NCBI GenBank assembly: GCA_024516035.1
Contig: CM044966.1
Location: forward strand, 21,274,576 to 21,338,575
From: Bactericera cockerelli
Lineage: Eukaryota > Arthropoda > Insecta > Hemiptera > Triozidae
DNA length: 64,000 nt
Direction: 5' to 3'
Shown: piece after piece, positions 32,072-42,845 of the stretch
Layout of the letters: every line of letters starts with the position of its first letter
How positions within the stretch are numbered: position 1 is the stretch's first letter
Notes under the pieces: generated by a model
Database searches by the model: none
Told to the model about the DNA's origin: nothing
Seen by the model: the letters and a program-made list of their open reading frames with translations, nothing else
Position numbers and translations under genes: made by a program

Positions 32072-35000
32072 GTAAGTGCGAAAGAAGTCATCTATCAAAA
32101 ACGATTTAGATATAAGTATTATTCAGATTTCGAGATTTTGTCGTTATTTTACTTTCCTTATCCCATTGAAAGGAAAGTAATGGAATCACTCAAAATTTTC
32201 AATAGTCATTTTTATTATTATGATTTCATTTTATTTCTCATATATTATTACAATGGTATGTTACATTTTGAATCTATGGGCTATTTTCATAGCAAACATA
32301 GATAAAATTATTTTATTATTACTATAGTAAGCTTTATTAGGTAGAACAAGAACATATACTGTAAACTACAATGAAATTATAAAGAAAAAACAAAAAAATT
32401 GAGCAAAGACACAAGAACAAAAAAGAGAATGTAGTTAATGTCCTACCTAAAGGGTGGGGTTATTGCTTGTGGCAATCTCTTCCACCCAACCCTTCAGTGC
32501 CAAAACACGTTTTAGGGTCCTCAGAGCCTAAATCCAAAGTTTCAGCCATTGGTCTGATTAGCTATTCTTTAGCTACGCTGGGTAAAGACAGAAATAGATG
32601 GGCGACAAAAAATATTCACGTTTTTTTAAAACCTAAATGACATTTGTGTGTTGTGTGTGTGCTAGAGACTTGAAATTTGGTATGGAAATTATTTTTATAC
32701 ACTAGAACACTAGACTGACTAGACGAACCACAAAACTTACGATGGAATCGGTGCCGCCAATGATTTTGAGGTGCTGGTTACGAATTTGGCATTGATTTTT
32801 AGCTATCTGTTACCATTGAGTCACCAGTGGTGGAATTCGACTTATTTTCAGGGGATAAGGAAAGTCTTGTGATGTTAACACCAGAATTTTTTATTATTCA
32901 TCCTAGATGGAAATTGCAACATATCAAATCGAATGATTTTTCTTATTAATTTAAACATTCTAGGATTCAATTTTTTTCAAAGGGGCATACGACCTACCTA
33001 CCACGCCCCAAAGGCAAAGTACAGCTGAAAGCATATAAACAAAAAAAGGTTATGTGTTTGGACCGTTAGAAGTAGAAACAAAGGGATAATGGAGGAAATT
33101 ATCCTGTACAGTTTGCCAACTTTACAACTCCTTATTTTACTATAGTTAGCTTGTAAGTTACCTCTAAGATTAGTTTTAAATTTAGTCTTTAGTTCACTGA
33201 CGATGCCGTAACTGGCGAAATGGCCATCTGAAAATAAATAAAACAAAAAAGCCAAGTGTTTTCTATCTTCAAATTATTTCGATGTTTATTTGTTTTACCA
33301 AGAGTTGTGTATAATTATAAGTTTTTCCTAAGAACTTATATACAGGGTGAGCATAAAGTCTCACCCCACCCCCCGTATCTCAAGAATGGCTGAAAATACA
33401 GGAAAACGCAAAAACCCGTATTCCTTCATTTCTAGGGGGATTAATTTTCAGCCAAAAAATTTTTGCCCACACGGCCCCAGTCAGGCTGGGCAGGGACCAA
33501 CTTTAAAATCTTAAATAGAATGGTATGTCTTGTGGCATATTGTTTTGAAGGTCTCATAAAGAGAAGTTCATTACAACAAATTTCAGTGCGCTACAATTTA
33601 CCGTTCTTGAGATACAGGGTCGAACATCCTGCGTAATATCCATATATTTTGACCTGTAACTCGTTAACCGTAAATTATAGAAAAATGAAATTTGTTGATA
33701 ATAACTCCTTATGACAAGCCCTGTCGAAAAAGGTATAACTCGACATACTCTGTTGACATTAGTTTCTGGCCGGTTTCGTCAGCCAGCCGGAAGAACAGTC
33801 CGAAAAATTTTAACGAAAAAACAAATCAAGTTTTAACTTTTTCGAAAGTTCTTGCCATAAGGAGTTATTATCAACAAATTTCATTTTTCTGGACTTTACG
33901 GTCAACGATTTATAGGTCAAAATATATGGATATTACGCAGGACGTCCGACCCTGTATCTCGAGAACGGTAAGTCGTAGCTCACTGAAATTTGTTGTAATG
34001 AAATTATCTCTATGAGACCTTTAAAACACTATGCCACAAGACATACCATTCTATTTAAGATTTTAAAGATGGTCCATACCCAGCCTGACTGGGGCCCTGT
34101 AGGCAAATTTTTTTTGACTGAAAATTAATCCCCCTAAAAATTAAGGAATATGGGTTTTTGAGTTTTCTTGTATTTTCAGCCATTCTCGAGATACGGGGGC
34201 CGGGGTGAGACTTTATGCTCACCCTGTATATTTCAACATTATAGGATTCAATTTCTTATTATAAAGTGAGAAAGGTCTCTGAAACGAGGCCCGGGTGCAG
34301 TCAACGTGTTGCAAGGTGACTTGGCTCGGGTGCAGTCAACGTGTTGCAAGGTGACTTGGCTCGGGTGCAGTCAACGTGTTGCAAGGTGACTTGGCTCGGG
34401 TGCAGTCAACGTGTTGCAAGGTGACTTGGCTCGGGTGCAGTCAACGTGTTGCAACTTGACTTGGCTCGGGTGCAGTCAACGTGTTGCAAGGTGACTTCAG
34501 GCTGGCTTTCTCTCACTGTTGCAGGCTGGCATTTCGTCCGCATCCAATATCACGGCCTACGTTAGAAACCATGAGAGAAGTGGTGTCCAGGACGAAAGGC
34601 GAGCTCTCGGGAGACGTGCAGACATGGAGAATTCCAGGCGAAACAATGCTAAGAGGACCGGAGCTGTAAGAAATCCACCGCACTGTTTAAACTCTTTGAG
34701 GGCAGAGATAATAATAATAATATCGTCTTATTTATACTGCCCAACAAAGACTATTAAAGTCCCATTATTCCAGCAGTAAGCCCAAGACATATTATAATGT
34801 GGTAAAAATCCCAAATGGGAGGATAACTTGTAATGTCCCGGCTGGGTTCCGAACCCACGACCTCTGGATTCACAGAGTGCCGCCTTTACCACTGAGCTAC
34901 CGGGAAAGAGATATTCATTTATTTTAATCCGACCTCAGTAGCTTGATCGATAAGGCGGCGGACTTGTAACCTGGAGGTCGGTGGTTCAAGTCCCGGTTTC

Positions 35001-36128
35001 AGCGTAGATTTAGTAAAGCGAGTTTGAGTAGTTGTGATATCACGAAAGTGATTAACACAGATAACTTTTTAATATTCATTTATTTTTTTACCTATGAAGA
35101 GTGGTGGTTAGCTGTAGTAACCAATTTTTTCTCACACCTAGATGGGCAGACGGTTTTTTTTTTTTCTTGAATACTTGAGTTCCCTTTTCAGGAAGTATAT
35201 AAACAACAGAAACTGAATTTTGAAAACGTGGCGCACTCTGAATGAGAATCACAGAACTAGTAACCTCCATGAAATTCCCAAGACTCTGACCAACGGATCC
35301 CTACGCTACCTGGATTACCAGACTAGCGCGTTAACCACTTGACTACCAGTGCACCTAGCATTGGGTTGGATTTGATCCACAGATCACGGATCCATATGCT
35401 GGATTGTTTACTTTACAAGTCTTCCGTCGGATCCACATCCACCGCACCACCAATGATTTTGACATAATAATAATAATGGTTTTATTAAAATACATATTTT
35501 CATCTTGCAGGATTTTGGTAACACCAAATATCATAACTTATTGCACTTTCGAATACCACCCAGTGCATGAATTTTTCCTCAATAATTTGAGTTTGTGGCC
35601 ACACATAATAATAAGAATCTGAGGGTTAGGCGGTAGAAAAATACATTGCGCATTAACCTCAATTTTTTTAAAATACTTTTTTATCATTTATTTTTTATAA
35701 ACATATAACAATTAACAAGCACAGAAACATAAATTAAATAAAATAATCTATACTTATAAAAGAGAGTTTCACTGACTGACTGACTGACTGACTCACTCAC
35801 TCACTGATTCATCACTGTTTCTCCGAACTGGTAAGTCCTAGAAAGCTGAAATTTGGTAGGTAGCTTTGTCTTATAGTCTAGATGTGCAATAAGACGGGAT
35901 TTTTCGAAATTCCCACTACAACACCTGCCATTGGCGAAAAAGCATTTTTTGCTTTCACGGCCATGCCTCGGCCCGCTAGTATTATATACATAGATAAAAT
36001 GCTTAAAATGGTTTTTTGTTAGATTGCAGTAGAAAAGTGCGGAAGAATGTGTTGGGTCTCTTGGTGGTTACCTTCCACTAAGATTGTTATTATTATTGTT
36101 ATAATTTTTTAATTTCGTTTTCAGTAAC
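32024..36128 (+). CDS. Small secreted protein (unknown function)
   Basis: Join of 32024-32071 and 34525-34665, then a stop at 36126-36128 if the acceptor ttttcag (36125) is used. Exon 1 (16 codons, donor gtaagt) encodes most of a signal peptide (MFLKHFFLALLLTVLL). Exon 2 (47 codons, acceptor cactgttgcag, donor gtaaga) adds AGISSA and then SNITAYVRNHERSGVQDERR, continuing basic to AKRTGA. Cleavage after SSA is likely. The mature part is ~41 residues, has one N-glycosylation sequon (NIT) and several dibasic sites (RR, KR), including a GRR. Not recognised as a known family; a processed peptide precursor is one guess. If the acceptor at 36145 is used instead, the frame stays open (see 36146-36244) and the protein is longer. 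Confidence 0.6.
32329..32495 (-). mobile_element. LINE 3' tail (RTE-like)
   Basis: Begins with gctttattaggtagaacaag and ends with the gggtggggttattgcttgtg ... ctcttccacccaaccc motif. Located in intron 1 of the small secreted-protein gene. Confidence 0.5.
33343..34226. mobile_element. Fold-back (long inverted repeat) DNA element, 884 bp
   Basis: Ends cagggtgagcataaagtctc and its reverse complement, flanked by TA. The halves are inverted copies with landmarks gtatctcaagaatggctgaa, cacggccccagtcaggctgg and aatatatggatattacgcag. Same architecture as 21883-22746 and similar first 7 bases, but a different body. Lies in intron 1 of the small secreted-protein gene. Confidence 0.85.
34290..34498. repeat. 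35-bp tandem array next to an exon
   Basis: Six copies of cgggtgcagtcaacgtgttg plus caaggtgacttggct. It ends about 25 bp before the exon 2 acceptor at 34524. Confidence 0.95.
34525..34665 (+). CDS. Exon 2 (small secreted protein)
   Basis: Acceptor ctcactgttgcag, donor gtaaga, 47 codons, phase 0 both sides. It is preceded directly by the 35-bp array at 34290-34498. Confidence 0.65.
34708..34908 (-). mobile_element. tRNA-headed SINE, family A
   Basis: Minus-strand copy beginning 43 bp downstream of exon 2 of the small secreted-protein gene. Confidence 0.85.
34931..35055 (+). mobile_element. tRNA-headed SINE, family D
   Basis: Complete copy directly after a family A SINE; ends gatatcacgaaagtgattaa. 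Confidence 0.8.
35060..36125. other. Intron 2 of the small secreted-protein gene
   Basis: Apart from SINE fragments (family E at 35285-35355 and 35560-35680), a short ctgactgactgactcactca repeat (35772-35806) and AT-rich DNA, nothing is recognised. Confidence 0.5.
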
Positions 36129-36145
36129 ATATTGAAGATCCACAG

Positions 36146-36244
36146 CCGTCCACACCAGAGCCAAATAGAGCCTCATTAGAAATTCCACCACCTCCGGGAT
36201 CCAACCATTTCGTCCAACTGGCAACACCATACCAATACTTTCAT
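36146..36244 (+). CDS. Candidate alternative exon 3 of the small secreted-protein gene
   Basis: In phase 0 after the AG at 36144-36145 the sequence reads PSTPEPNRASLEIPPPPGSN and HFVQLATPYQYFH before a possible weak donor (gtacgc). Codon content looks more coding than the flanks. The nearer AG (36124-36125) would give an immediate TAA, so splice choice decides the C-terminus. Confidence 0.35.
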
Positions 36245-36333
36245 GTACGCAGAGGTTCAAATCTCTGTGATTTAAACCGTCTAGCTAAGGGATTAAATTT
36301 AGAATGCCTTTTATTTATTCTGAGAAACATAAA

Positions 36334-36339
36334 AATAAA
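36334..36339 (+). terminator. Candidate polyadenylation signal
   Basis: AATAAA about 205 nt after the TAA at 36126-36128, followed by T/GT-rich DNA. Fits the short form of the small secreted-protein transcript. Confidence 0.4.
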
Positions 36340-36405
36340 ATTTTCCCTCAATTATTTTACATTGTATGTCCATGAGTGTTTTTGTTCTCACAACTATGGT
36401 ATTTT

Positions 36406-36452
<47 letters not shown>

Positions 36453-36603
36453 AGCCCTGAGCAATACTGGGCCAGGACTGTTCTGGGATTAGATTAAATT
36501 TCTCTTCTCTGGCTTTGTCAGTGGGTAAGAAAAAATAAACTTGGCTACCCTGACCCCGACATAAGTGCCAGCCCACAGAATTGGCCTCATTCCCAATTGA
36601 TTA

Positions 36604-36805
36604 ATAATTTAATAATATCGCCTTATTTATACTGCCTGATTAGGACTATTCAGTCCCATTATTCCATCAGTAAGCTCAAGACGTATTATTATGTGGTGAA
36701 AATCCTAAATGGGAGGATAACTGGTCATGTCCCGGATGGGTTTCGAACCCGCGACCTCTGGAATTTCTGGATTCACAGAGTGCCGCCTTTACCACTCAGC
36801 TAGGT
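36604..36805 (-). mobile_element. tRNA-headed SINE, family A
   Basis: Minus-strand copy. Its head end is interrupted by duplicated gtgaaggttatatta sequence. Confidence 0.8.
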
Positions 36806-36843
36806 GAAGGTTATATTAGCCGGACAGATGAAGGTTATATTAG

Positions 36844-37118
36844 TTTTTTTTTTTTTTTTTTTTTTAAAGTGGGGTTTAACGTCGCTTTCAACTGCCATGG
36901 TCATATCACGACGGGGGTTTTACCCTCCATTCGCAGGAAACTCACAAACCTGCTACTCACATTGACCTCACCCAGCCTGAGTGGGGCCGGGAAAAGCCAG
37001 CGTCACGAGAATTAGAATTTGAATGGTCACCCATCCAAGTCTTAACCTCGCTGGATGTCGCTTAACTTCGGTGTTCTGAAGGGAACCGGTGTATTCAACA
37101 TGCCATCGACGCTGGCTT
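36844..37118 (-). mobile_element. 5S rRNA-headed SINE, minus
   Basis: Full reverse copy with poly(T) at the left and the 5S head (gtgttctgaagggaaccggt; atgccatcgacgctggc) at the right. It has a single body, without the duplication of the copy at 22774. Confidence 0.85.
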
Positions 37119-37400
37119 ATATTAGTTTGTTTTACCATGCATACTTTCAAACTTACTCAATCAGCACTTTCAAAGATATTCAGGAGTTTCCAGACTTTCA
37201 CCCCACCCTGTATAGGCCGGCAGGCGCGTGTTCTTTAGAATAGTCTAGAACACGCGCCAGGCGTTCACCTCCAGGTAATCTTGCAAAGTTACTCATACGT
37301 ACAGGGTGAGACAAAAGTCTGGAAACACCTGAATCCCTTTGAAAATCCTTAATTTTTTCACGGTAAACCTTTATGTTGACATGGTTTATTATTCTAAATA
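37115..37400. mobile_element. Ends of a fold-back family, partial
   Basis: A right end (ccagactttcaccccaccctgta) finishes at about 37213 and a left end (cagggtgagacaaaagtctg) begins at 37302. These match the tip of the 21883-22746 element. Between them is a short inverted phrase (ggcgcgtgttctttagaa / tctagaacacgcgcc). Confidence 0.6.
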
Positions 37401-37561
37401 TGGTATACTATTAAGAAAAAAAATTCAATTTCAAATAATTTTGTACAAGTTTCATCAATTACCGTTTGCGACGGGCGAACAACTTTACTTTTGCTATTAA
37501 ATAAACAAAAATTGCCGAAATTTAATTATTTATTAGTCTATTTATTTTTAAATGCTTAGCT

Positions 37562-37775
37562 TTGGTTCCTATCATGACGGGGGTTTTACTTTAAATTCGG
37601 TGGAAATTAACAAAAGCAGATACTAAAATGAAACACAGTGGGGCCGGGAATAGCCACCATCACGCGGTTTTCAATTTGAGTGGTCACCCATCGAAGTCCT
37701 AACCTCGCTGGACGTTGCTTAACTTCAGTGACAGAACGAAACTGGAGTATTCAACGTGCCATCGATACTGGCTCA
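37562..37775 (-). mobile_element. 5S rRNA-headed SINE, diverged, minus
   Basis: Recognisable head (acgttgcttaacttcagtga; gtgccatcgatactggctc) and part of the central domain, with many substitutions: an old copy. Confidence 0.65.
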
Positions 37776-37920
37776 ATACAATTTAGTGGGGGTTATGTGA
37801 AAGAGAACGCCACAGGCTTTAATTTCACGCTTTCCTTGGTTCGTTAAATATTTATTTAAATTCTATTTATTTCAAGTCTCTTGTTGTAGAATGTATTATG
37901 TAGTTTGCCAATAAAGTATT

Positions 37921-39710
37921 AACACATAAACGAGCGGCATGTTTTTAGTAAGTTCTCCCGTGGGACCGGCGATGTTTAGGCTATTCACAGGCGTAGTACA
38001 TGCGTGTACCACCGGTGGTACACCCGGTCCATTCCGTACAGACACGCGTGTACCACCGGTGGTACACCCGGTCATCCAAGTGTATAATTATAACGTAAAC
38101 TTAGATTAGACAGAGTAGTTAGTGCATGTATCAGAAACACAGGGCTGGATTTTTCTTTTAATTTAATGTTCCATTTGCACGTGAATATTCAGGTATTCCC
38201 ATTGACGTCATCTAGCTTGTCCGGGAAGAACTAACATTGACTAATGTATTAGCGTCAATAACGTTGGTAATTACTAATTAGCTCCAGCTGTTTCTAGCCA
38301 CATGCCACCTCCGTGATCACCTTGGAGTAACGCGTGTGACTATTTCCTGTGGTCCGGAGATCTTGAGTTTGATACAAAGGTTGGGCAGAAATTTCTAACA
38401 AAATTTCTGTTCCCTCCGAGGTAAGAACAATACAAAATTTGTTACAAATTGTATGTCAAACTTGTTGAAATTATAAATTCAGAAGTGTAATTTTCATGTA
38501 GGTACCCTTCTTCAAATCTTCGTGATTTGAAGCAGGGTGTCAAAGGGTTTGAGATCCTGCTAATTTTGAAAAAATCTAAAAATAATAAAAAAAGAAATCA
38601 GCAAAATTGAAACAAAACTTAATATTTGGTAAGTTGTGTAATGTGTGAGGATTGGTTTTGATAATATTACCTACCTACATCTTTCATTATTATCTCTTTG
38701 CATAATCTTTCCAAATAAGACGTTCATAATCAGATTTAAAAATAATCTTTATCGCACCAGTACAATAATATTATTCTTACGATATAATTATTATCTTTTG
38801 CCCGATGTATCTCTTATCATAATGCGACTAGTGGTGGTAATCCGTAGAAATTGTTTCTAATCCTTCAAGCTTTCTAAATGAAAAGTTAACCATCGTAAAC
38901 GTATGAGTGAATATTTCAGTGTTTTCAGGATTCGACCTCATTTTATTTTTCGTCTCTGACGTCATTCAGCATGTGTGCGACAGTAACAAAAGAGACTGAT
39001 TTATTATAATGAATGTCTGTTCTTAATTAACACTAATTGTGTTTAGACTTGTGCACTTCGTAAACATATTATCAGTCTGACTTCATTGTAGGTACATTAT
39101 TGGAAAAAGTCAACTGAAAATAAAAACATAATTCACTATGCATTAATTTTTTTTTTAACATTTTTTCTTTTTACGATTTTTCCAGGAGGTTCGATTTCAT
39201 ATCATATAGGAAATGGTTTTAACGCTAAAAAATGTCACTAATCTTCTATAATTTTTATAGTGATTGAACTTTTTAAATAAAATCATTGAACGTTTCAAAA
39301 TTATCTCTAGAACTTTCTTTACTGAATGGAGTTTTTTTTATATAACTCAGTGATAGTATATAATAATATATGTATTTATCAAAAATTGAGTAATATGTAT
39401 TATTTTATCATGATTCTGTTAATCACGATTTGATATCACAATTACTTGAACTCGCTTTTCTATATTTGGGAATCTAACCACCAACCTTCGGTTAAGAGTT
39501 CGCCTTATTATCGATTGAGCTACTGATTTCGGTAGTAGAGCTATATTATTTATCAAAAAAATATATTTGCTTTATGTTTTGCAGTATGAATAAAGCCTTT
39601 AAATTGATTATTATTCATAAACTAAAACTCTTAAGGACGCTAACATAAAATTTCGTCTGAGAAAAAAAAATAACTATACATTACTATTTTTTAGAAAGTA
39701 TCTGAAAATA
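37921..39710. other. Spacer upstream of the NAT-like gene
   Basis: Apart from the palindromes, a worn family B SINE head (about 38305-38420) and a family D SINE (39425-39535), I see nothing. No clear TATA box precedes 39711. Confidence 0.5.
38005..38066. repeat. Two perfect 18-bp palindromes
   Basis: TGTACCACCGGTGGTACA occurs at 38005-38022 and again at 38049-38066, each followed by cccggtc. No gene nearby on either side (36.3-39.7 kb). Confidence 0.9.
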
Positions 39711-39786
39711 ATGTTGCAAAGACTTTTGTGCGCAAAGTGTACAACTATTTGGTTGATTTTTTGTTCACTTGGGATTTGTTGGACAG
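39711..39786 (+). CDS. NAT-like gene exon 1 (signal peptide)
   Basis: ATG with aaataATG context, donor gtaaga, phase 1 out. Encodes MLQRLLCAKCTTIWLIFCSL and GICWT. The phase-0 frame here also looks open, but it cannot join exon 2 without a stop, so this frame was chosen. Confidence 0.65.
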
Positions 39787-42700
39787 GTAAGATCTTTATT
39801 TTGTCAAAATTAAGTCTACTGAGATAGAAATAATATTATTAGGTTTGTGAATGTACCAATAATAATTTGTATGAACATGTTTTTAATATTTATCTTCTCT
39901 AAAATATGTCATAGTTTTATGAAATCTACACAAAAAAATTGGTTTGAATACTCTTTAAAAATATAACTAGGTACATAGATAGGGAAGATTTCACTGTGTT
40001 ATTATTCCTCCACAAATGCTATTCAATTTTCATTAGTAGGTATGAGTGGAACCCGCACATCTAAGTCCAAAACAGAAAAATCTGTGCTGTTCGGGATCAA
40101 ATTCATTTCACTGTGCGTGCAAGCTAGGCTACTCAGACACGGTGAAAAAAAAAAAAATATACGAAATCTAATATATGTTGAAAGATGATACTTAACCATT
40201 TGCATTGATGAATAAATTGCAATTTATAACAAAAACCATATCAACTCTTCATTGCAAAACTTTGAATTGCTTGAAAAATTAGATTAGGTGCGTTATTTTT
40301 CAAATGAAAATACATATTATGGTAAAAATAAGCATCATCAAGCTCCAGAGAAACAAACTTGCCATTCCTTTAAATTATCGAATTATCGAAGTGTCTAGAA
40401 GCCCGCCGATTGAAACTGAGGTTGACCGCTACGCAGCGTTCGTGTAGCATCCTTATCAAGTTTTTACCCGCAATTTTGCTCATGCTTATGTAATACTTAT
40501 TTAGACACTCGTTCTCAACTGTTGGGTAGCGATGCGGTATAAGCATGTCGCTTGTGGCGCGCGTGTTGAGGGTATGTCTTCAAAACATACTCTCGTCAAT
40601 TTTTTTTTTTTAATTTTTTAAACTGATGTAACATTTTTTTTATTAATGATTTTTTCTTTTATTATTATTATAATTTTTAAACTAAAATAATAATTATTTT
40701 TATGAGACTTAATGGGCAAAGGTAGGGTTAGGTAAAGTTAACGAGGTGAAATTGCACGATAGATCACTGACTTCAGTTTGTTGGGTAGGATGGTTGGGTG
40801 AGGGGCTTAGGTTAGGTTGAAATTAGTGCAGGTGGTTAGGCCGGGTCGCGCAGCGACCCGGTCTAACCCTGCACTAATTTCAACCTAACCTAAGCCCCTC
40901 ACCCAAGCTATCCTAGCTGGCTAACGAAACACAACATTTAGACTGAAAAATTAATAGTAATTCCGCGAATAATGGAACTGTTCGGCTGACATCCAAAAAA
41001 ATAAAAGCAACCGTGTTCGGCTTTGGAAGCGCTCCCAACCAACTAACCATTCAGCTGCCAATACTCATATTAGGAAGCTTCAAACTTTGAGAGGATGCTA
41101 CACGAACGCTGCGTAGCGGTCAACCTCAGTTTCAATCGGCGGGCTTCTAGCAACGGCCTTAAATTATACTACGGACGAGAATCTATTGTTTTGACTTTCA
41201 CTATTGATTACATTATATAAAAATCTTTCAGAACAAAATGTCAATGCTCTTTTTACACGTACTAAAAGCCAAGAAATGAAAAAATTCGGATGTCTCTACG
41301 AAAACAAGGACTATTTTGTGACTACCAATTCTATATTCAATCCTGTATATGGCAGTGAAGTAGCACCCATGGATTTCTCTAGTGTTGCAAAATTTGATGA
41401 AGTGCTCAATGAGATTCATGAAGAGTATACCATTGTGATAAAGGAGTTTCCATTCACTAATATTCCCGAATTCATGGAGTAAGATATTTTTTAGAACGAT
41501 TTCGTTTGTGTTAGGTATTGGTAATTTGTGTGTATTCACAGTGTTTCAAATTTGAATTCCTTACCTTGCTGGACTTAGCGTAAAATCACTGTTCAGAACG
41601 AGAACTGATGTGTCCTTTCGACTGCTAAGATTGGTCAAAGATTGGTTAGAAATTTACCTCTTGAGGATGGAGCACCTATAATTTATATTGATTATTATAT
41701 CTATCTATCTTTTGTTAGATTATAGTGGTGTATGTCAACATCTATGGTCATACACACCACATGTATTGGTTATTAATAAATAAATTAGATTTATAAAGCC
41801 GTTCCATCGACGCTAAGGAGTGCTAAGCTTATTAAAATAATAGTAATAAAATATTGAAAATTTCAGCTACTACGACTCGTACAAGAAAAAGATGACTTTT
41901 GGGCGTTCCAATTTCAAAAACTTTTTCAAAACCTTCTTCAAAAATTACGTTCCAAAGTACATTCCCAGCACGCTTTGCACGTCTTTGTCTATTGAAATAC
42001 TCAATAGACTTATCAGACGTTTTCCGGAAATGAGCGAGAGTGTTCACATGATCGCTGCCACTACGGAAACCAAGGATGGTTTGCTACAGAAGTTAAATAT
42101 AGAAAGAGTTGTTATTAGCCCATTCGCACACCACAAAGAACATCCAGACTTATCTGAAGAGGGGTATTACAGCGCAATGGATGATGATTTTGATGAGAGA
42201 AACGAGACTATCTGGGTTCCAAAATTGAAAGGGAGACCTGAGTATTCTAGTCAGGAGCCACCCAAGTATTTATTTGATTTTAGCCATTCTGCAGGTAAGA
42301 TATTTTTCTTTCAAATTCGTTCAGCTAAGATCACGGAAAACACTTAGTCCCGAACTATGAAACAGGATTACATTAACTAATCCTACTTTATCCTTCAACA
42401 CGCCTTCTGGTGGGAATTTCAATCGATATCAGTGCATTTATTTCTTCTTCTTTTTTGCTCTTCTCTACACTATCGTTATATTGTCTTGCACTATTATTTC
42501 CTATCTTGTTTTCTATTATCTTTACCCTCTAATTGTTATTTTTTTATGTACATTGTATCTATACTCAAATAAATAAAAAGGTGCTTTGTTAAACTGTTGG
42601 CCGAAGTTAAGCGACATCCAGCGAGGTTAAGACTTGGATGGGTGACCATTCAAATTCTAATTCTCGTGACGCTGGCTTTTCCCGGCCCCAATCAGGCTGG

Positions 42701-42809
42701 GTGAGGTCAATGTGAGTAGCAGGTTTGTGAGTTTCCTGCGAATGGAGGGTAAAACCCCCGTCGTGATATGACCATGGCAGTTGAAAGCGACGTTAAACCC
42801 CACTTAAAG

Positions 42810-42845
<36 letters not shown>

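Noticed and set aside
39695..39786. Alternative reading KVSENNVAKTFVRKVYNYLV of NAT-like exon 1 with an acceptor at 39694
   Set aside because: It leaves in phase 2 and cannot join the exon at 41232 without a stop. The ATG frame gives a signal peptide and fits.
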